A stretch of 64,000 nt of DNA from Alitiscatomonas aceti. Lineage in GTDB: Bacteria; Bacillota; Clostridia; Lachnospirales; Lachnospiraceae. Positions within the stretch are counted from its first letter, which is position 1. Each line of letters opens with the position of its first letter. The notes under the pieces were generated by a model that was given only the letters and a program-made list of their open reading frames with translations, did no database searches and was not told where the DNA came from. This document shows positions 8,236 to 16,963 of this stretch, in pieces. Made by a program: the position numbers and the translations under genes. The stretch is from contig NZ_JAOQJF010000012.1 of assembly GCF_025567195.1 (NCBI RefSeq), positions 28,762-92,761 on the forward strand, read 5' to 3'.

Positions 8236-9360
8236 TTATCTTTCCTTTCTGCTTTCTCCGTCCCTCATGGTCTCCAGGATCGTATCTGCAAAGGCCTGGA
8301 TCCTGTCTCCGATGCCGTCCCGCTTCATGGCAGAGCCAGGACTGTTGCCCGTTTCCATGATGCAGAAGTTTCCCGGGAGATAAAAAGTCTTGTTCATGTT
8401 CAGGGCCGTGATGAGCTGGCCAGCAATGAGGTCGCTGCCGGAGTAGCCGGAAACGATGATGGCAAACAGGGCCTTATCATAAAATCTCGTGGTGCGGAAT
8501 AATGCGGTCAGGCGGTTTATGAAGGCCGTCAGATTGGCCGAGAGCGCATCGTTATAATTGGGACATAGAAGCAGGAGACCGTCGGCCCACTGGATCCCTG
8601 GATACACCGATTCCACAATAGGCCCGCCGTAAAAGCATTTTCCCCGCTCGCCAAAATGCAGGCACATCTGATAGGGACAGCCGGAGCAGTCCTCCAGGGT
8701 CCCGTTTCTTAAGCTGACCTCCCGGATCTCCACATGGTCTTCGATCTTCTCCTTTACCGCGTTCCAGACCTCCAGGGTATTGGAGGTCTTGTGGCTGGAG
8801 GCATGGAGCACCAGCAGATGGGGCTCTTTCCTAGGACTCCATTGAAACTCCATAAGCTGCTCCGCCAGGATCCCGGCGCTTTTTTTGTACGCGCCCAGGC
8901 GGTCCGTTCCCATATTGGCGGCCTGGATGATATAGTTGTCCAGGGACGCCGTGCCCTCCACCAGAGGACGGCCCACCAGGGCCGCTCCCGCCTGGTTGGC
9001 CGCCACCGCCAGCTCCCTGGCGGCCGCCTTGGTATAAAGCTCGCTGTCCGCGTCGATGAGGAAGCCGGCCAAAGCTCCCTCAAGCACAGGTTTTCCACAG
9101 CGGAGCCATGCCAGGATCTCATAATATCCACGGTTTACCCCGTTTTTCCCCAGGGGTACCGCAAAAAGCAGCCGCCCCCCCTGGAACCGTTCTGTGCCGT
9201 TTTCATGGTCCCCGTTCTCCCACAGCTCCTCCATGGAATCCACCACCTGGGCGGAGATCCCCTCCAGAGCCGCCCGGAGGACCTGGTCCAGACGGCCCTC
9301 CTCCGCTCTTTTCTGTGGATAGATCACAAAAAGCTTCTTTTCCTTCTTCCCATTTTCCAA
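8236..9360 (-). CDS. flavodoxin/NADPH-dependent FMN reductase-fold protein with N-terminal extension
   Basis: A 374-residue protein whose C-terminal half (about 180-365) has the flavodoxin-like fold of NAD(P)H:FMN reductases: LLVLHASSHKTSNT (phosphate-loop position), a cysteine-rich CSGCPYQMC segment as in iron-sulfur flavoproteins, and LLLLCPNYNDALSANLTAF. The N-terminal 180 residues read like a degenerate Rossmann domain (GRLLFAVPLGKNGVNRGYYE) and are not assigned. Translation starts at a TTG, supported by AGGAGG eight bases upstream; no in-frame ATG lies nearby. It is the last gene of the operon with the dehydrogenase-like and 1615-residue genes, 12 bases after the former. An FMN-dependent redox role is inferred. 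Confidence 0.7.
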   Translation of the reverse strand: MENGKKEKKLFVIYPQKRAEEGRLDQVLRAALEGISAQVVDSMEELWENGDHENGTERFQGGRLLFAVPLGKNGVNRGYYEILAWLRCGKPVLEGALAGFLIDADSELYTKAAARELAVAANQAGAALVGRPLVEGTASLDNYIIQAANMGTDRLGAYKKSAGILAEQLMEFQWSPRKEPHLLVLHASSHKTSNTLEVWNAVKEKIEDHVEIREVSLRNGTLEDCSGCPYQMCLHFGERGKCFYGGPIVESVYPGIQWADGLLLLCPNYNDALSANLTAFINRLTALFRTTRFYDKALFAIIVSGYSGSDLIAGQLITALNMNKTFYLPGNFCIMETGNSPGSAMKRDGIGDRIQAFADTILETMRDGESRKER

Positions 9361-9372
9361 TCCATCCGCCTC

Positions 9373-10692
9373 CTATACGATCTTTTTCAGGTTTTCCGCC
9401 GCTATCCGGATCCGGTCATGAAGGGCGTCCGGCAGGGGAAGGATCTCGGTTTCCAGCCCGTTCTCTGTAAACCGGTTCTTCACTCCCATGTAGATCCCTC
9501 CCAGGAACACCGAACCACAGTGCCACTCTCCCCGGAGAGCCAGAAGGATGGACAGGGCGCCTGAGGAAAAGGCCGGAGCCACAAAGGGCTTATAGCCGAT
9601 CTCCCGCATTTTAAGATTGGCCGTCACCGTCAGCTCTGTCAGTTCTTTGGAAAGAGCGTCATCGTAATGCTCGATGGAGTCAGCCACCACCAGATCCTGG
9701 CCGTGGGGGCCGAAGGAACGGCCTTCTGTGAGGAACCTGGAAAACCGCTGGTCCCTCTTGGCGTAATAGGCGGCCCTGGCGTTCATGACGCCCAGGCCGA
9801 AGCCCTGGATCTGCTCCGGTAAAAGTCCCATATAGTCCAGCTCCCCGGCTTCATTTTTATTGCTCTCCAAAAATGCGGTCTTTGCCAGAGGATCCACCGG
9901 ATCAGAAACGGCGCAGAACAGCCCCTTAAACCGGCTTTCCCTGGCCATTTTCGCATAATTGGCCATGATCTTCGCATTATTTTCAAACTGGTACATGCGC
10001 ACGTCCTTCACACCGGAGCCCACCGGCGGGATCCCCTTGGAGGCCACGAACACGAAAACATCACAGTCAAAAAGATTCTCTGGCTTCACCACCTCCACCT
10101 CCGGCAGGGCGTCATACTCCCAGGGATAGGCGATCTGGTTTTCCTCAAACTCCCACCGGGCCGTCACCTGGTCGGAGATATCGCAGATCCCGATCCGGGA
10201 GATCACGTCGCCGCCCAAGAGATGGAGGCCCGTAAGGAGCATGCTCCCCACATCCCCGATGGCCAGGATATGGACCCGCTTTTTCTCCGGTCCTGCCGGG
10301 AATGCCTCCCCGGACAGCAGCTCCAGGAAGCGGGGATGGGAGGCGTTGACGGCACGGACCTTTCCGGCTGTGATCCGCTCCCGCATCCATTCCGGAAGCG
10401 CAGCTGCGCATTTTCCCTCCGTACAGCCGTCCTGTTTTCCATAAAACGCTTTGTTTTCCTCCAGCTTCCGGCTGTTGAGCCAGTCTACGCTCTCCTCCTT
10501 TTCCCATAAAAGTCCCTCATGATTCACCAGGAAGGAGGCGCGGCAGCTCCCCGGTTCTCTGAAAAACAGCCAGGAAAGCTCCTCTGCGGTCCTGGGCTCC
10601 GGGATCTCCTTCCAGTCCGCCTCCGGCGGGCACTGAAAATCCATGTGATCTGTAAAACACGTTTTTCCATTTATTTCATAATATTTCAACAT
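9373..10692 (-). CDS. lactate/malate dehydrogenase-like NAD-binding protein
   Basis: A 439-residue protein. The first 130 residues are unassigned. From about 140 it carries a Rossmann fold (HILAIGDVGSMLLTGL) followed by landmarks in the order found in LDH/MDH enzymes: CAVSDPVDPLA (usually VSNPVD), GFGLGVMNARA (usually the dimer/arginine helix) and FGPHGQDLVV, which aligns with the GEHGDS motif carrying the catalytic histidine. The family is therefore clear, but the N-terminal extension and divergent motifs make ordinary lactate or malate oxidation doubtful. It sits 19 bases after the 1615-residue gene and 12 before the flavodoxin-fold gene, so the three are almost certainly one transcript and may serve one pathway. 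Confidence 0.7.
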   Translation of the reverse strand: MLKYYEINGKTCFTDHMDFQCPPEADWKEIPEPRTAEELSWLFFREPGSCRASFLVNHEGLLWEKEESVDWLNSRKLEENKAFYGKQDGCTEGKCAAALPEWMRERITAGKVRAVNASHPRFLELLSGEAFPAGPEKKRVHILAIGDVGSMLLTGLHLLGGDVISRIGICDISDQVTARWEFEENQIAYPWEYDALPEVEVVKPENLFDCDVFVFVASKGIPPVGSGVKDVRMYQFENNAKIMANYAKMARESRFKGLFCAVSDPVDPLAKTAFLESNKNEAGELDYMGLLPEQIQGFGLGVMNARAAYYAKRDQRFSRFLTEGRSFGPHGQDLVVADSIEHYDDALSKELTELTVTANLKMREIGYKPFVAPAFSSGALSILLALRGEWHCGSVFLGGIYMGVKNRFTENGLETEILPLPDALHDRIRIAAENLKKIV

Positions 10693-10711
10693 TCGCGTTT
10701 TCCTCCTGAAT

Positions 10712-13700
10712 CTATACCATAAATTTTTTCATTCTTCCCAGCATTTCCAGGTCGTTCTCCAGATATACCGACGCCGCCAGGTTTTCGTCGTATTCCATGC
10801 AGCTCCCCTTATCGGGACACAGGGGCAGGATCACTGCCTCCGAAAGCCTGGAAAGGGTCAGGTTCCTGGCAAACTGGCTCCGGTACTCCGCCTCCAGTAC
10901 CTGGAGCAGATCCCGGGAGTTTTCGATGCAGCACACGGAGAACTCATAGAGAGCTTCCCGGCTGCAGCCGGAAAGCCTGGGGGCCGCGTAGGGAAGGATC
11001 ATGTTCACCGACGGCTGGAGCCCCGCCACCTTCATATCCCGCCGGCGCACGGTATCGCCGCCGATAAAGGGATATAAGGTGGATTCCACGAACCACTGGC
11101 GCAGATTGGGCATGGAATAAATGCTCTCCACCGGCAGGTGGAAGGTCTCCATCAGATCCCGGCCATAGCCGGAGATCACCCCCACCACCACCTTTTTCAC
11201 GGGGATCCCGGCCTTTTTGAGGCTTGGAGCCAGGGCCTGCAGCCGGTCGGCCTTATGGACCAGATCATCCACCAGGATCACCGGCCGGTCAAAGGACCTG
11301 ATGGTCTTGATCTGGCTCTCCAGAGGCGAATAGTACGGGAATGCCTCGATGGCATAGGAATCCAGCTCCGGCTCGTAGACCTTATCCGTATGGAGCGTTT
11401 TGGTGACTGTGTTGGGCACTACCTTGCCCCTTAAGATCTTACCAAACGGCACGCACATGTTCTCTCCCAGACGCCTGGGTGTCAGCGGCTCTCCCGGCAC
11501 GCCGTTTAAGGCTGTGATCCGGTCTACCATCCGGTGGTGCATGACACCGGAGGATAAGGACAGCACCAGGTTCCCTGGGTACAGCTTCGTCATGGCCGTC
11601 TGGAGCTTTTTATGGTTTCTCTCAATGGCCGACAAAACGGCCGGGCTGCTGCCAAAGGGCTCTTTCAGGGTGGTCTCCAGATTGTGGAGGAGCATCAGAG
11701 GCTCATGCATATCCACCATGTAAATGACCCGCTTCTCCCCCTCTTCCAACAGCTCCGGACGCACAAAGCCCTGGCGCTCCAGAGCAAAAGCAGCCTCCTT
11801 GGAGACAGTCCCCCGTTCTGCGGCAAAAATGGCAAAGCTGCAGTTTTTCTCCAGGGCCTGGGTAATGACCTCCGCCAGCAAAAGCTGGGCCGGATCCCGG
11901 ATGGCCTCGCCGTCATGGATCTCCCTCTCCCTGGCGTGGATCCCGGTGATGTAAAGCACCTCCCGGCTGGTCCTCCGCCTTACGGCGTTGGCCAGCTCCA
12001 TGCTCTTTAAAACACCGAACAGCTCCTCAGACCGCAGCTCCCGGAAGCTTACAAAGCCCACGGGACGGTCGCCCTCCGCTGCATTTTTAAGGATCAGCAG
12101 CTGGTCTTTTTCGTATCCGATCCTGGATAATACCGCCTCCGCCTCCGGATTCCGGTAAAGGACCGTATTGCCCAGATGGTCCAGCACCTCCCAGCCAGGC
12201 TGACCCTGGTTTTCAAAGGAAATGGCCTTGGCCCGCACAATGGGCTTATATTCCGGCTCCCGCAGATACAGACCCTTGTGGTAGATGTACTCCTGGACCA
12301 CTGGATCGATGAGGCTGGAGATATCCCTGTGCTTGTCGATATTTTCCCGGATCCTGGTGGAGCTGATGTCCTCCAGGCTCTTGGGCAGCTCCAGCTCCTC
12401 CACCTTTCCAGTGATGCACTCGTAGATCTCTCCCGGCCTGGCGTCCCCGGCCCGGCGGAAGATCAGATGATTGAAGCCATGGATAGAGTTTTCCTCCGGC
12501 TCCTTTTTATAGGAGCTGGCGTTATGGACCACGTCGGAGCCCGCCACGATATAAACCTCCTGCTCCGCAAAGATCTCCCGCAGCCGCTTAAGATCCGCCG
12601 GATTGGCGATATTGATGGGGATATCGTCGGGGAACAGATGGACATAAAACTCATCGGCCATGGACATATTGACGATCTGCCTGCGCACCAGATGGGGCTG
12701 GGTCTTTTTAGACCAGGAAAATTCGTCAATGGCCAGGAATACCGTATAGCCCAGCTCCCGGATCCGCCTGGCGATCTCCTTGTGGGACAGAGTGAACGGG
12801 TCAAAGGTGCCCGGGAAGAACGCCACCTTGCTGCGGCCCTTTAAGACCACGTCCCCGGTGTAAAGCTGGTACCGGGACATGAACCGGCTGATATGGGCCA
12901 GGGCAGCTGCCCGGTAATAAAGGCTCAGCTCCCCGCCCTTGTTCTCATTTAATAAAAACAGAAGCTTTTTGGAGCAAAGGGAAAACAGGTCGTTTTTATC
13001 CCGCTCGGACATCTTCTCTGAGCCGAATACATGCTGGCCGATGACCAGCATGGCCTCCTGGCGCACCTGCTCCCGGTAGTTGGCCAGACAGCTTAGGATC
13101 AGCCCAAGGAGTCTCGTCCGCCGGTCCAGGGATACCTGCTCCGGCTCCCGGAACCTGGATGGGTAACGGGAATAGCACTCTAAAAGCACGCCCAGGGTGT
13201 CCAGGGCCACGGATACGATCTGTTCATTTCCATTGGCCAGAAGCAGATGGAGCCGTTCGATCAGATCGTCCAGCTGCTCCGGCGGAAGCCACAGGGCAAA
13301 TTCGCCCAGATACTCAGGGATATACTTGGAGAACTCATACTCTCCCACCTCCAGACCCTTTAAAAGCTCCACGGCGATCTCGTTGGCCTGGTCTGTGGAC
13401 AGCAGGTGCCCCAGCCGCAGCAGGGCCTTTCCTGCGTCATGGCGCACGCCTACATGCTCGCTGACCTTGATGAGGTTGGACAGATGGGCGCAGATATGGA
13501 GGATGTGCTCCCGCCTTCCATGATCTACCTGGTCGGCCAGCAGCTTGATATTTATGGCCTTTAAGATCCAGGGCGTCACAGACTTCAGATTCTCTAGGAA
13601 AATGTCGCTGACCACGTCGCTGCCGTACAGGATCTCCCGCTGGGCCTTTGTATCCAGACGGAGGTTCGTAAGGATCCGGTACTGTAAAAACACCATGGTG

Positions 13701-15559
13701 ATGCTGCCGGTATCCATTTCCGTCACTGCCTTTTCCACCCGCCCATAGCAGGCGTTTTCCCTGGTGACCACGCTGGTGAGCACCTTTAATGCCCGGACTG
13801 CGGCCACCCGCACCCGGTCGTCCTCATGGTCCATGTTATCCACGGCAAAATCCGCCAGGCAGTCCAGGCGGCCGCTTCTGGCGCAGAGCTCGGCCGGCAT
13901 GGAAAATACAGCGTCCAGAAGGGCGAATCTGGCATCCTCATCCAGCTCATGGCTTCCATCGAACCACCGGTAAAAAATGGTCAGCATTTCCTCCCGCACC
14001 CGGTCATCGCTGTGCTCGATCCCTGAAAGCAGCACGTATTTTAAGGAATTCTGGATCCGCCGCTTCTGCTGGAGAGTCAGACGATAATCGGGGCAGATGA
14101 GCTTTTCCATATACGTTTCCCAGAGAGTACGGGCCTGCCGGTCGTCCTGGTCCGCCATATCGGCGGGGATCTCCTTCCTGTATCCTGCGTTGAAATTGGC
14201 GAACATCTTTCCGATCAGGGCGGCCGCCTGCCTGCGGATATCTCCCTCCCGGTTTAAAAGAAGCTCATACAGAAAGCTTATGGTCTGTTCCTTCTGTTTA
14301 TGATCCAGATGGATGGAATATTCATTAAAAATATTCAGATAGGCCCGCACATTCTTCCAGTCCTTTTCGCTGCGGGCCGCCTCCAGGATATTTCCAAACT
14401 GCCGCTCTGAACCCAGCCGGTGCATAACGTCGATGTTGTGCTCGATGGCAAAATACAGAAAAGAGGTAACCACCTGGCTGCTGTTCTGGATGGCGATATC
14501 CGGACGTTTTTCCGGCTTCGGCGGATTCCCGGAAAGCTCCGTATCCGCCCCCAGGGAACGCATATACCGTTCAAACTCATAAAGCCTGGAATAAACGGCC
14601 CGGTAACGGTTCTTCTTGGCCTCGTCCACGTTATCCAGCTTCGACAGGATCACATCATAGGAGTCCTTCAGACTGTATATTTTCGTAATTTCCTTCCCGT
14701 TCTCATCCCGCATCTGCTTGACGCGGAAATCCGCATAAATCAGGACCAGGGACTCCACGGTAATATTGTCCAGCTCCAGATCCCAGGTGGAGTGATTGGC
14801 CGCGATATGGCCGATGCCCTCCATCTTATAGGCCATGAACCACTGGTTGGTATAGTAATAGTGAAGGTAAGGGACCCGTTCATTGGGCTTGCAGCCAAAT
14901 TTCCCCAGATCATGGCCGGCAGCGGCTCCCGAGGATAAAGCCAGGTCGATGGGGACCCCCGCCTTTTTCAGCCCTCTGGCCACGGTCATGGCCACATGAT
15001 GGACTCCCGCAATATGGCTCAGCGTCTCAAAGGGCGTAGCCTCCCGGTTTAAGCGCATCATCTCATAAATATACTGATCCCGGAATTCCCGCACAAACCG
15101 GCCGTATTCTCCAGCCCGGTCACAGCTCTGGTACTCCTCCTCCCCCAGCAGGGCGAAATCATTGAAGGGATCGAAGGGGACCGCCTTTCTCTCCTCATCA
15201 AAGAAGAACTGGAGCACGTTCAGGTAAACATACGCGCCCCTGGCATAGGACGCCGCCTTTTCGGAAAACTCCGGATCCGGATACAGGATATGAGTGGAAA
15301 ATTTATAGGTAAAGGAGATCCAGCCCTCCTCCGGCTCCCCGGACAGGGCCCAAAGCTCTGGGTGGCACAGCTCCAGGATCTGTTTACAAGAAAGCCGCTC
15401 CCGGATGGGGAACAGGCTCTCAAGGGCCTCCTCCCACTTATCTCTTACAAATATCTCCTGCATGGTACGGCGGCTGATCCCGGCCTTTCTCAAAAAATCC
15501 CGGTCTGACAGCCGCGCGGCCAGCTCGGTGACCAGATGGCGGATATGTTTCGTTCCCAT
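10712..15559 (-). CDS. 1615-residue multidomain protein: HD, HEAT-like, nucleotidyltransferase and phosphoribosyltransferase-like
   Basis: Not recognised as a named protein. Domains that can be seen: an HD-type region about 180-290 (HVAMTVARGLKKAG, then AGHDLGKFG with the HD pair near 216); a long alpha-helical region about 370-890 with HEAT-like repeats (DDRVRVAAVRALKVL); a NadD/CoaD-type nucleotidyltransferase about 910-1090 (FFPGTFDPFTLSHKEIA, later SSTRIREN); a stretch about 1110-1290 that may be GNAT-like; and a C-terminal part with VILVDDLVHKADRL near 1426, resembling a PRPP-binding loop. In the first motif the usual HxGH is TLSH, losing one histidine. The ATG follows AGAGGTGAGGCC. It heads a three-gene operon and is divergent from the perR-like gene. 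A role in nucleotide or cofactor metabolism is only a guess from the parts. Confidence 0.72.
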   Translation of the reverse strand: MGTKHIRHLVTELAARLSDRDFLRKAGISRRTMQEIFVRDKWEEALESLFPIRERLSCKQILELCHPELWALSGEPEEGWISFTYKFSTHILYPDPEFSEKAASYARGAYVYLNVLQFFFDEERKAVPFDPFNDFALLGEEEYQSCDRAGEYGRFVREFRDQYIYEMMRLNREATPFETLSHIAGVHHVAMTVARGLKKAGVPIDLALSSGAAAGHDLGKFGCKPNERVPYLHYYYTNQWFMAYKMEGIGHIAANHSTWDLELDNITVESLVLIYADFRVKQMRDENGKEITKIYSLKDSYDVILSKLDNVDEAKKNRYRAVYSRLYEFERYMRSLGADTELSGNPPKPEKRPDIAIQNSSQVVTSFLYFAIEHNIDVMHRLGSERQFGNILEAARSEKDWKNVRAYLNIFNEYSIHLDHKQKEQTISFLYELLLNREGDIRRQAAALIGKMFANFNAGYRKEIPADMADQDDRQARTLWETYMEKLICPDYRLTLQQKRRIQNSLKYVLLSGIEHSDDRVREEMLTIFYRWFDGSHELDEDARFALLDAVFSMPAELCARSGRLDCLADFAVDNMDHEDDRVRVAAVRALKVLTSVVTRENACYGRVEKAVTEMDTGSITMVFLQYRILTNLRLDTKAQREILYGSDVVSDIFLENLKSVTPWILKAINIKLLADQVDHGRREHILHICAHLSNLIKVSEHVGVRHDAGKALLRLGHLLSTDQANEIAVELLKGLEVGEYEFSKYIPEYLGEFALWLPPEQLDDLIERLHLLLANGNEQIVSVALDTLGVLLECYSRYPSRFREPEQVSLDRRTRLLGLILSCLANYREQVRQEAMLVIGQHVFGSEKMSERDKNDLFSLCSKKLLFLLNENKGGELSLYYRAAALAHISRFMSRYQLYTGDVVLKGRSKVAFFPGTFDPFTLSHKEIARRIRELGYTVFLAIDEFSWSKKTQPHLVRRQIVNMSMADEFYVHLFPDDIPINIANPADLKRLREIFAEQEVYIVAGSDVVHNASSYKKEPEENSIHGFNHLIFRRAGDARPGEIYECITGKVEELELPKSLEDISSTRIRENIDKHRDISSLIDPVVQEYIYHKGLYLREPEYKPIVRAKAISFENQGQPGWEVLDHLGNTVLYRNPEAEAVLSRIGYEKDQLLILKNAAEGDRPVGFVSFRELRSEELFGVLKSMELANAVRRRTSREVLYITGIHAREREIHDGEAIRDPAQLLLAEVITQALEKNCSFAIFAAERGTVSKEAAFALERQGFVRPELLEEGEKRVIYMVDMHEPLMLLHNLETTLKEPFGSSPAVLSAIERNHKKLQTAMTKLYPGNLVLSLSSGVMHHRMVDRITALNGVPGEPLTPRRLGENMCVPFGKILRGKVVPNTVTKTLHTDKVYEPELDSYAIEAFPYYSPLESQIKTIRSFDRPVILVDDLVHKADRLQALAPSLKKAGIPVKKVVVGVISGYGRDLMETFHLPVESIYSMPNLRQWFVESTLYPFIGGDTVRRRDMKVAGLQPSVNMILPYAAPRLSGCSREALYEFSVCCIENSRDLLQVLEAEYRSQFARNLTLSRLSEAVILPLCPDKGSCMEYDENLAASVYLENDLEMLGRMKKFMV

Positions 15560-15591
15560 GGCCTCACCTCTTTTTCTTCATACTTTCTTAT

Positions 15592-15620
15592 AGTATAATG
15601 ACAGAAACGATTGTTTTCAA
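15592..15620 (-). promoter_or_regulatory. promoter of the 1615-residue gene operon
   Basis: On the minus strand TTGAAA (15615-15620), 17-base spacer, TATACT (15592-15597), giving a short leader. It lies back to back with the perR-like promoter, 11 bases apart. Confidence 0.75.
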
Positions 15621-15631
15621 GAAAAAACCTC

Positions 15632-15659
15632 TTGACATTTCCTTATATTTGTATATAAT
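15632..15659 (+). promoter_or_regulatory. sigma-A promoter of perR-like gene
   Basis: TTGACA (15632-15637), 16-base spacer, TATAAT (15654-15659). Confidence 0.8.
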
Positions 15660-15664
15660 AATGG

Positions 15665-15692
15665 TAACAATTATTATTATTAATGATTGTCA
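15665..15692 (+). promoter_or_regulatory. Per-box-like operator at perR transcription start
   Basis: A+T-rich imperfect inverted repeat with outer arms TAACAAT and ATTGTCA, starting five bases after the -10 box. The left part GTAACAATTATTATTA recurs with one change just after the rubrerythrin promoter (16167-16182). The position suggests autoregulation by the PerR-like repressor. Inferred from motif and position. Confidence 0.55.
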
Positions 15693-15732
15693 TCCCGATG
15701 CGGGAGGAATATTTAAGGAAGGAGAGACAGGT

Positions 15733-16134
15733 ATGAAGACGCTTAAGTACAGCCGTCAGAGAGAATCCATAAAAAACTGTCTGATGAACCGTACTGACCA
15801 TCCCACTGCCGACGCCCTTTACCTTTCCATCCGCGAGGAATTTCCAAATATCAGCCTGGGAACGGTTTACAGGAACTTAAAGCTCTTGTCAGAGCTGGGC
15901 GAAATAGCGAGATTTTCCTGCGGGGACGGTTCTGAACACTTTGATTATGTGACAGAACCCCACTACCATTTTGTGTGTAAGACCTGCGGGGCTATCATCG
16001 ATCTTCCCCAGAGCCTGGTGCACAAAACGGAGGAGCTTATGACAGGGCCGGCGCCCGGACGGGTAGACTCCCACACCATTTTCTTTTACGGAGAATGCAG
16101 TGAATGTCAACAAAAAATAAAAATTATCTGTTGA
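15733..16134 (+). CDS. perR: PerR-type Fur-family peroxide-sensing repressor
   Basis: A 133-residue Fur-superfamily repressor. The start at 15733 follows GGAAGGAGAGACAGGT; an open frame runs 45 codons further upstream but crosses the promoter. The winged-helix DNA-binding half contains SLGTVYRNLKLL. All five ligands of the Bacillus PerR regulatory iron site have counterparts: H23 (DHPTAD), D71, H77 and H79 (HFDYVTEPHYHF) and D90 (IIDLP). The structural zinc site is present as CKTC (82-85) and CSEC near the end. This supports PerR over Fur or Zur. The adjacent reverse rubrerythrin is a classic PerR target in clostridia and shares an operator-like sequence. Confidence 0.82.
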   Translation: MKTLKYSRQRESIKNCLMNRTDHPTADALYLSIREEFPNISLGTVYRNLKLLSELGEIARFSCGDGSEHFDYVTEPHYHFVCKTCGAIIDLPQSLVHKTEELMTGPAPGRVDSHTIFFYGECSECQQKIKIIC

Positions 16135-16159
16135 CAAAAGGTATCAAATATGCTATATT
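16131..16159 (+). promoter_or_regulatory. sigma-A promoter of rubrerythrin gene
   Basis: TTGACA (16131-16136), overlapping the stop codon of the perR-like gene, 17-base spacer, TATATT (16154-16159). Confidence 0.82.
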
Positions 16160-16166
16160 GATATCA

Positions 16167-16187
16167 GTAACAATTACTATTATCGAA
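16167..16187 (+). promoter_or_regulatory. Per-box-like operator upstream of rubrerythrin
   Basis: GTAACAATTACTATTA, 15 of 16 bases identical to the site at the perR-like promoter, seven bases after the -10 box and so covering the expected transcription start. Confidence 0.5.
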
Positions 16188-16220
16188 ATTAAAAAATCAA
16201 ATCATAAAGGAGAAAACACT

Positions 16221-16763
16221 ATGAAGAAATGGGTTTGCACAGTTTGCGGTTATGTTCATGAAGGCGAGACAGCTCCGGAGAAATGTCCGGTATGTAATGC
16301 ACCGGCTTCCAAGTTCCAGGAGCAGGCAGGCGCTATGAGCTGGGCAGCAGAGCACGTTGTAGGCGTAGCCCAGGGCTCCAGCGAAGATATCATGGCTGAC
16401 TTAAGAGCAAACTACGAGGGCGAGTGCAAAGAGGTTGGTATGTACCTGGCTATGGCAAGAGTTGCTCACAGAGAGGGCTATCCGGAGATCGGCCTTTACT
16501 GGGAGAAGGCAGCTTACGAAGAGGCTGAGCACGCAGCTAAGTTTGCAGAGCTTCTGGGTGAGGTTCTTACAGACAGCACCAAGAAGAACCTGGAGATGAG
16601 AGTTGAGGCTGAGAACGGCGCAACAGCTGGTAAGTTCGACCTGGCTAAGAGAGCAAAAGCAGCTAACCTGGATGCGATCCATGACACAGTTCATGAGATG
16701 GCAAGAGACGAGGCTCGTCACGGCAAGGCTTTCCAGGGTCTCTTAGAGAGATATTTCGGCTAA
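16221..16763 (+). CDS. reverse rubrerythrin (rubredoxin domain N-terminal)
   Basis: A 180-residue peroxide/oxygen-reducing diiron protein. The N-terminal 35 residues form a rubredoxin-like iron site (CTVCGY and CPVCNAP, two CxxC pairs), followed by a ferritin-like four-helix domain with Glu/His ligands in EGECKEVGMY, EEAEHAAKF and ARDEARHGKAF. The domain order is opposite to classical rubrerythrin, as in the oxygen-induced reverse rubrerythrins of Clostridium acetobutylicum. The start follows AAAGGAGAAAACACT. It lies downstream of the perR-like gene with its own promoter and a shared operator-like site. Probable role: NAD(P)H-linked detoxification of H2O2 and O2 in this anaerobe. Confidence 0.92.
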   Translation: MKKWVCTVCGYVHEGETAPEKCPVCNAPASKFQEQAGAMSWAAEHVVGVAQGSSEDIMADLRANYEGECKEVGMYLAMARVAHREGYPEIGLYWEKAAYEEAEHAAKFAELLGEVLTDSTKKNLEMRVEAENGATAGKFDLAKRAKAANLDAIHDTVHEMARDEARHGKAFQGLLERYFG

Positions 16764-16782
16764 TTATTACAGATAATTAAGG

Positions 16783-16824
16783 GGGTGTCGCAAAATCATC
16801 AAATTAGATGATTGAGCGATACCC
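16783..16824 (+). other. large imperfect hairpin after rubrerythrin
   Basis: Arms 16783-16800 and 16807-16824 (GGGTGTCGC... with ...GCGATACCC) pair over most of 18 positions around a 6-base loop. There is no T tract after it. It may be an RNA-stabilising element or an insertion-sequence remnant. Confidence 0.45.
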
Positions 16825-16840
16825 TCGCTCTATACATAGA

Positions 16841-16887
16841 AAAATCCGGAAGAAATCCTTTTCATTTGGAACTTCTTCCGGATTTTT
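16841..16887. terminator. intrinsic terminator after rubrerythrin
   Basis: 14-bp perfect stem (16841-16854 with 16873-16886) with A and T runs on its two sides, so it can act in both directions. Confidence 0.85.
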
Positions 16888-16963
16888 GGCATACTTTAAA
16901 TATTTCTTCCTGTATTTGTTCCACCCCTAGTTTTCAGAGCCAAAATAGAGCCAGTTGGAATCA

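Noticed and set aside
15598..15732. N-terminal extension of the perR-like protein from the upstream ATG
   Set aside because: The 45 extra codons cover the -35, -10 and operator; the ATG at 15733 has the ribosome site and gives the normal family length.
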